Positions 5,009 to 5,838 of a stretch of 5,838 bases of DNA are shown in pieces; the first letter of the stretch is position 1; each line of letters opens with the position of its first letter. The position numbers and the translations under genes are program-made. Location: contig DDLS01000010.1 in assembly GCA_002340255.1 (NCBI GenBank), forward strand, positions 1-5,838, given 5' to 3'. The notes beneath the pieces are model-generated. The model was not told where the DNA came from. It saw only the letters and a list, made by a program, of their open reading frames with translations, and did not search any database. This DNA comes from Cyanobacteria bacterium UBA2566 (GTDB taxonomy: Bacteria > Cyanobacteriota > Cyanobacteriia > Cyanobacteriales > Desertifilaceae).

Positions 5009-5689
5009 ATGAGGATTCTTTTAATTGAAGATGACATAACTTTGGCTGAGACTCTAGCAGAAGCCCTCACCGATCAACTTTATGTCGTTGATATTGCACC
5101 CAATGGAGCAGCAGCATGGGAATACTTTGATGCTCTTGATTATGACCTTTTACTCTTAGATGTGATGCTTCCCGATCTTGATGGCATCAGTCTCTGCAAG
5201 CAACTGCGTCTTCAAGGTTATCAAATGCCAGTTCTGATGATGACAGCCCGCGATACAGTTAGTGATAAAATTGCGGGTCTCGATGCTGGAGCAGATGATT
5301 ATATTGTGAAACCTGTCGATCTTGGTGAATTGTTTGCACGGGTTCGTGCCCTTTTACGTCGAGGGAGTGTATCTGCTCCTATTTTAGAGTGGGGAAAATT
5401 AAGGTTTGATCCTAGTACTTATGAAGCCAATTATAACGATCGCCCCTTACATCTAACCCCCAAAGAATATTCTCTTTTAGAACTTTTACTGCGGAATGGT
5501 CGTCGTGTGTTGAGTCGTCATGTGATGATTGAACATATTTGGTCACTTAAAGATCCTCCAGAAGAAGATACAATTAAAGTCCATATTCGGAGTTTACGTC
5601 AAAAATTAAAAGCTGTGGGTGCCCCTGAAGACTTTATTGAAACTGTTCATGGAATTGGATATCGATTAGGTAAAAGTAACTTTTATTAA
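5009..5689 (+). CDS. ccaR: CcaR, OmpR/PhoB-class response regulator of green-light chromatic acclimation
   Basis: The 226-residue protein has a receiver domain (1-115) with acidic pocket Asp8/Asp9, phosphoacceptor Asp51 in LLLLDVMLPDLDG, Thr79 and Lys101 (IVKPVDLGELFARVRALLRR). A winged-helix DNA-binding domain (about 126-220) follows with LTPKEYSLLELLLRNGRRVLSR and DTIKVHIRSLRQKL...IETVHGIGYRL. All key residues are intact. The overall sequence, especially MRILLIEDD, AETLAEAL, GLDAGADDY and RNGRRVLSRHVMIEHIWSLKDPPEED, closely resembles Synechocystis CcaR, and the gene is divergent from cpcL with G-boxes between them, as expected. Its partner should be the green/red cyanobacteriochrome kinase CcaS, not seen here. 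An in-frame ATG at 4985 would add eight residues (MGQGNDNH). I prefer 5009 because family members start at MRILL and an AAGG lies upstream, though its spacing (13 nt) is loose. Confidence 0.92.
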   Translation: MRILLIEDDITLAETLAEALTDQLYVVDIAPNGAAAWEYFDALDYDLLLLDVMLPDLDGISLCKQLRLQGYQMPVLMMTARDTVSDKIAGLDAGADDYIVKPVDLGELFARVRALLRRGSVSAPILEWGKLRFDPSTYEANYNDRPLHLTPKEYSLLELLLRNGRRVLSRHVMIEHIWSLKDPPEEDTIKVHIRSLRQKLKAVGAPEDFIETVHGIGYRLGKSNFY

Positions 5690-5838
5690 CCTGGATTCGG
5701 GATAAACAGCGACTCTTTCCTCAGAGTGCGCTGCTATACGAGGCAGCGACTCATTGAACGTTATTGGCATCAGATCGAGTCAATCGAGTGTGCGCTCCGA
5801 GCCACCACTCCTTACGCGAGGGGTCTGGGGAACGCTCT
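5690..5838. other. Structured non-coding sequence after ccaR, to the window edge
   Basis: No gene can be supported. CAGCG-ACTCT (5707-5716) pairs with AGAGT-(g)-CGCTG (5723-5733), and the same CGCTGC can instead pair with GCAGCG (5743-5748). The 9-mer CAGCGACTC occurs at 5707 and 5744, and ATCGAGT occurs at 5774 and 5783. There is no T-tract, so a ccaR terminator is uncertain. A 28-codon minus-strand frame is open to the edge and stops at about 5754, but I do not recognise it. Confidence 0.35.

Overview
The window comes from a phycoerythrin-capable cyanobacterium. Three things show this: six HIP1 octamers (GCGATCGC, starting at 1257, 1504, 1587, 1932, 4465 and 4939), two phycobilisome linker genes, and a CpeR-family phycoerythrin regulator. 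The closest layout I know is the green-light chromatic acclimation locus run by CcaS/CcaR: Synechocystis has ccaR divergent from cpcG2/cpcL, and Nostoc punctiforme has a cpeC-cpcG2-cpeR1 operon. I made these identifications by recognising the protein sequences, not by a database search.

Right part (4387-5838). ccaR (response regulator, + strand) lies divergent from a minus-strand operon. Between them, at 4860-4892, is a tandem 11-bp repeat matching the CcaR G-box (CTTTNCNATTT, read on the minus strand) with a -10-like hexamer next to it. From there a long leader of roughly 460 nt runs to cpcL. It carries a possible IS200/IS605 right-end remnant, a strong hairpin and an internal TATAAT. The sensor CcaS is not in the window; the 149 bp after ccaR hold only short repeats and hairpins.

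Centre (2181-4386, minus strand). The order is cpcL (rod linker with a C-terminal membrane anchor), cpeD-like (phycoerythrin rod linker with a CpcD cap) and cpeR (activator of phycoerythrin genes). A hairpin between cpeD and cpeR may act as a partial terminator. The likely logic is that green light activates CcaS (outside the window), CcaR is phosphorylated and binds the G-box, and the operon then makes a membrane-anchored rod linker, a phycoerythrin linker and an activator that switches on the remaining phycoerythrin genes elsewhere. This would couple phycoerythrin synthesis to CpcL-type, photosystem I-associated rod antennae.

Left part (1-2180, minus strand). A soluble histidine-kinase-like protein keeps its H-box histidine but has eroded ATP-binding glycine motifs. 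It is followed 28 bp later by a Uma2-family (DUF820) nuclease-fold gene, and a GC-rich hairpin follows that gene at the window edge. Neither gene is clearly tied to light harvesting, although no strong terminator separates them from cpeR.
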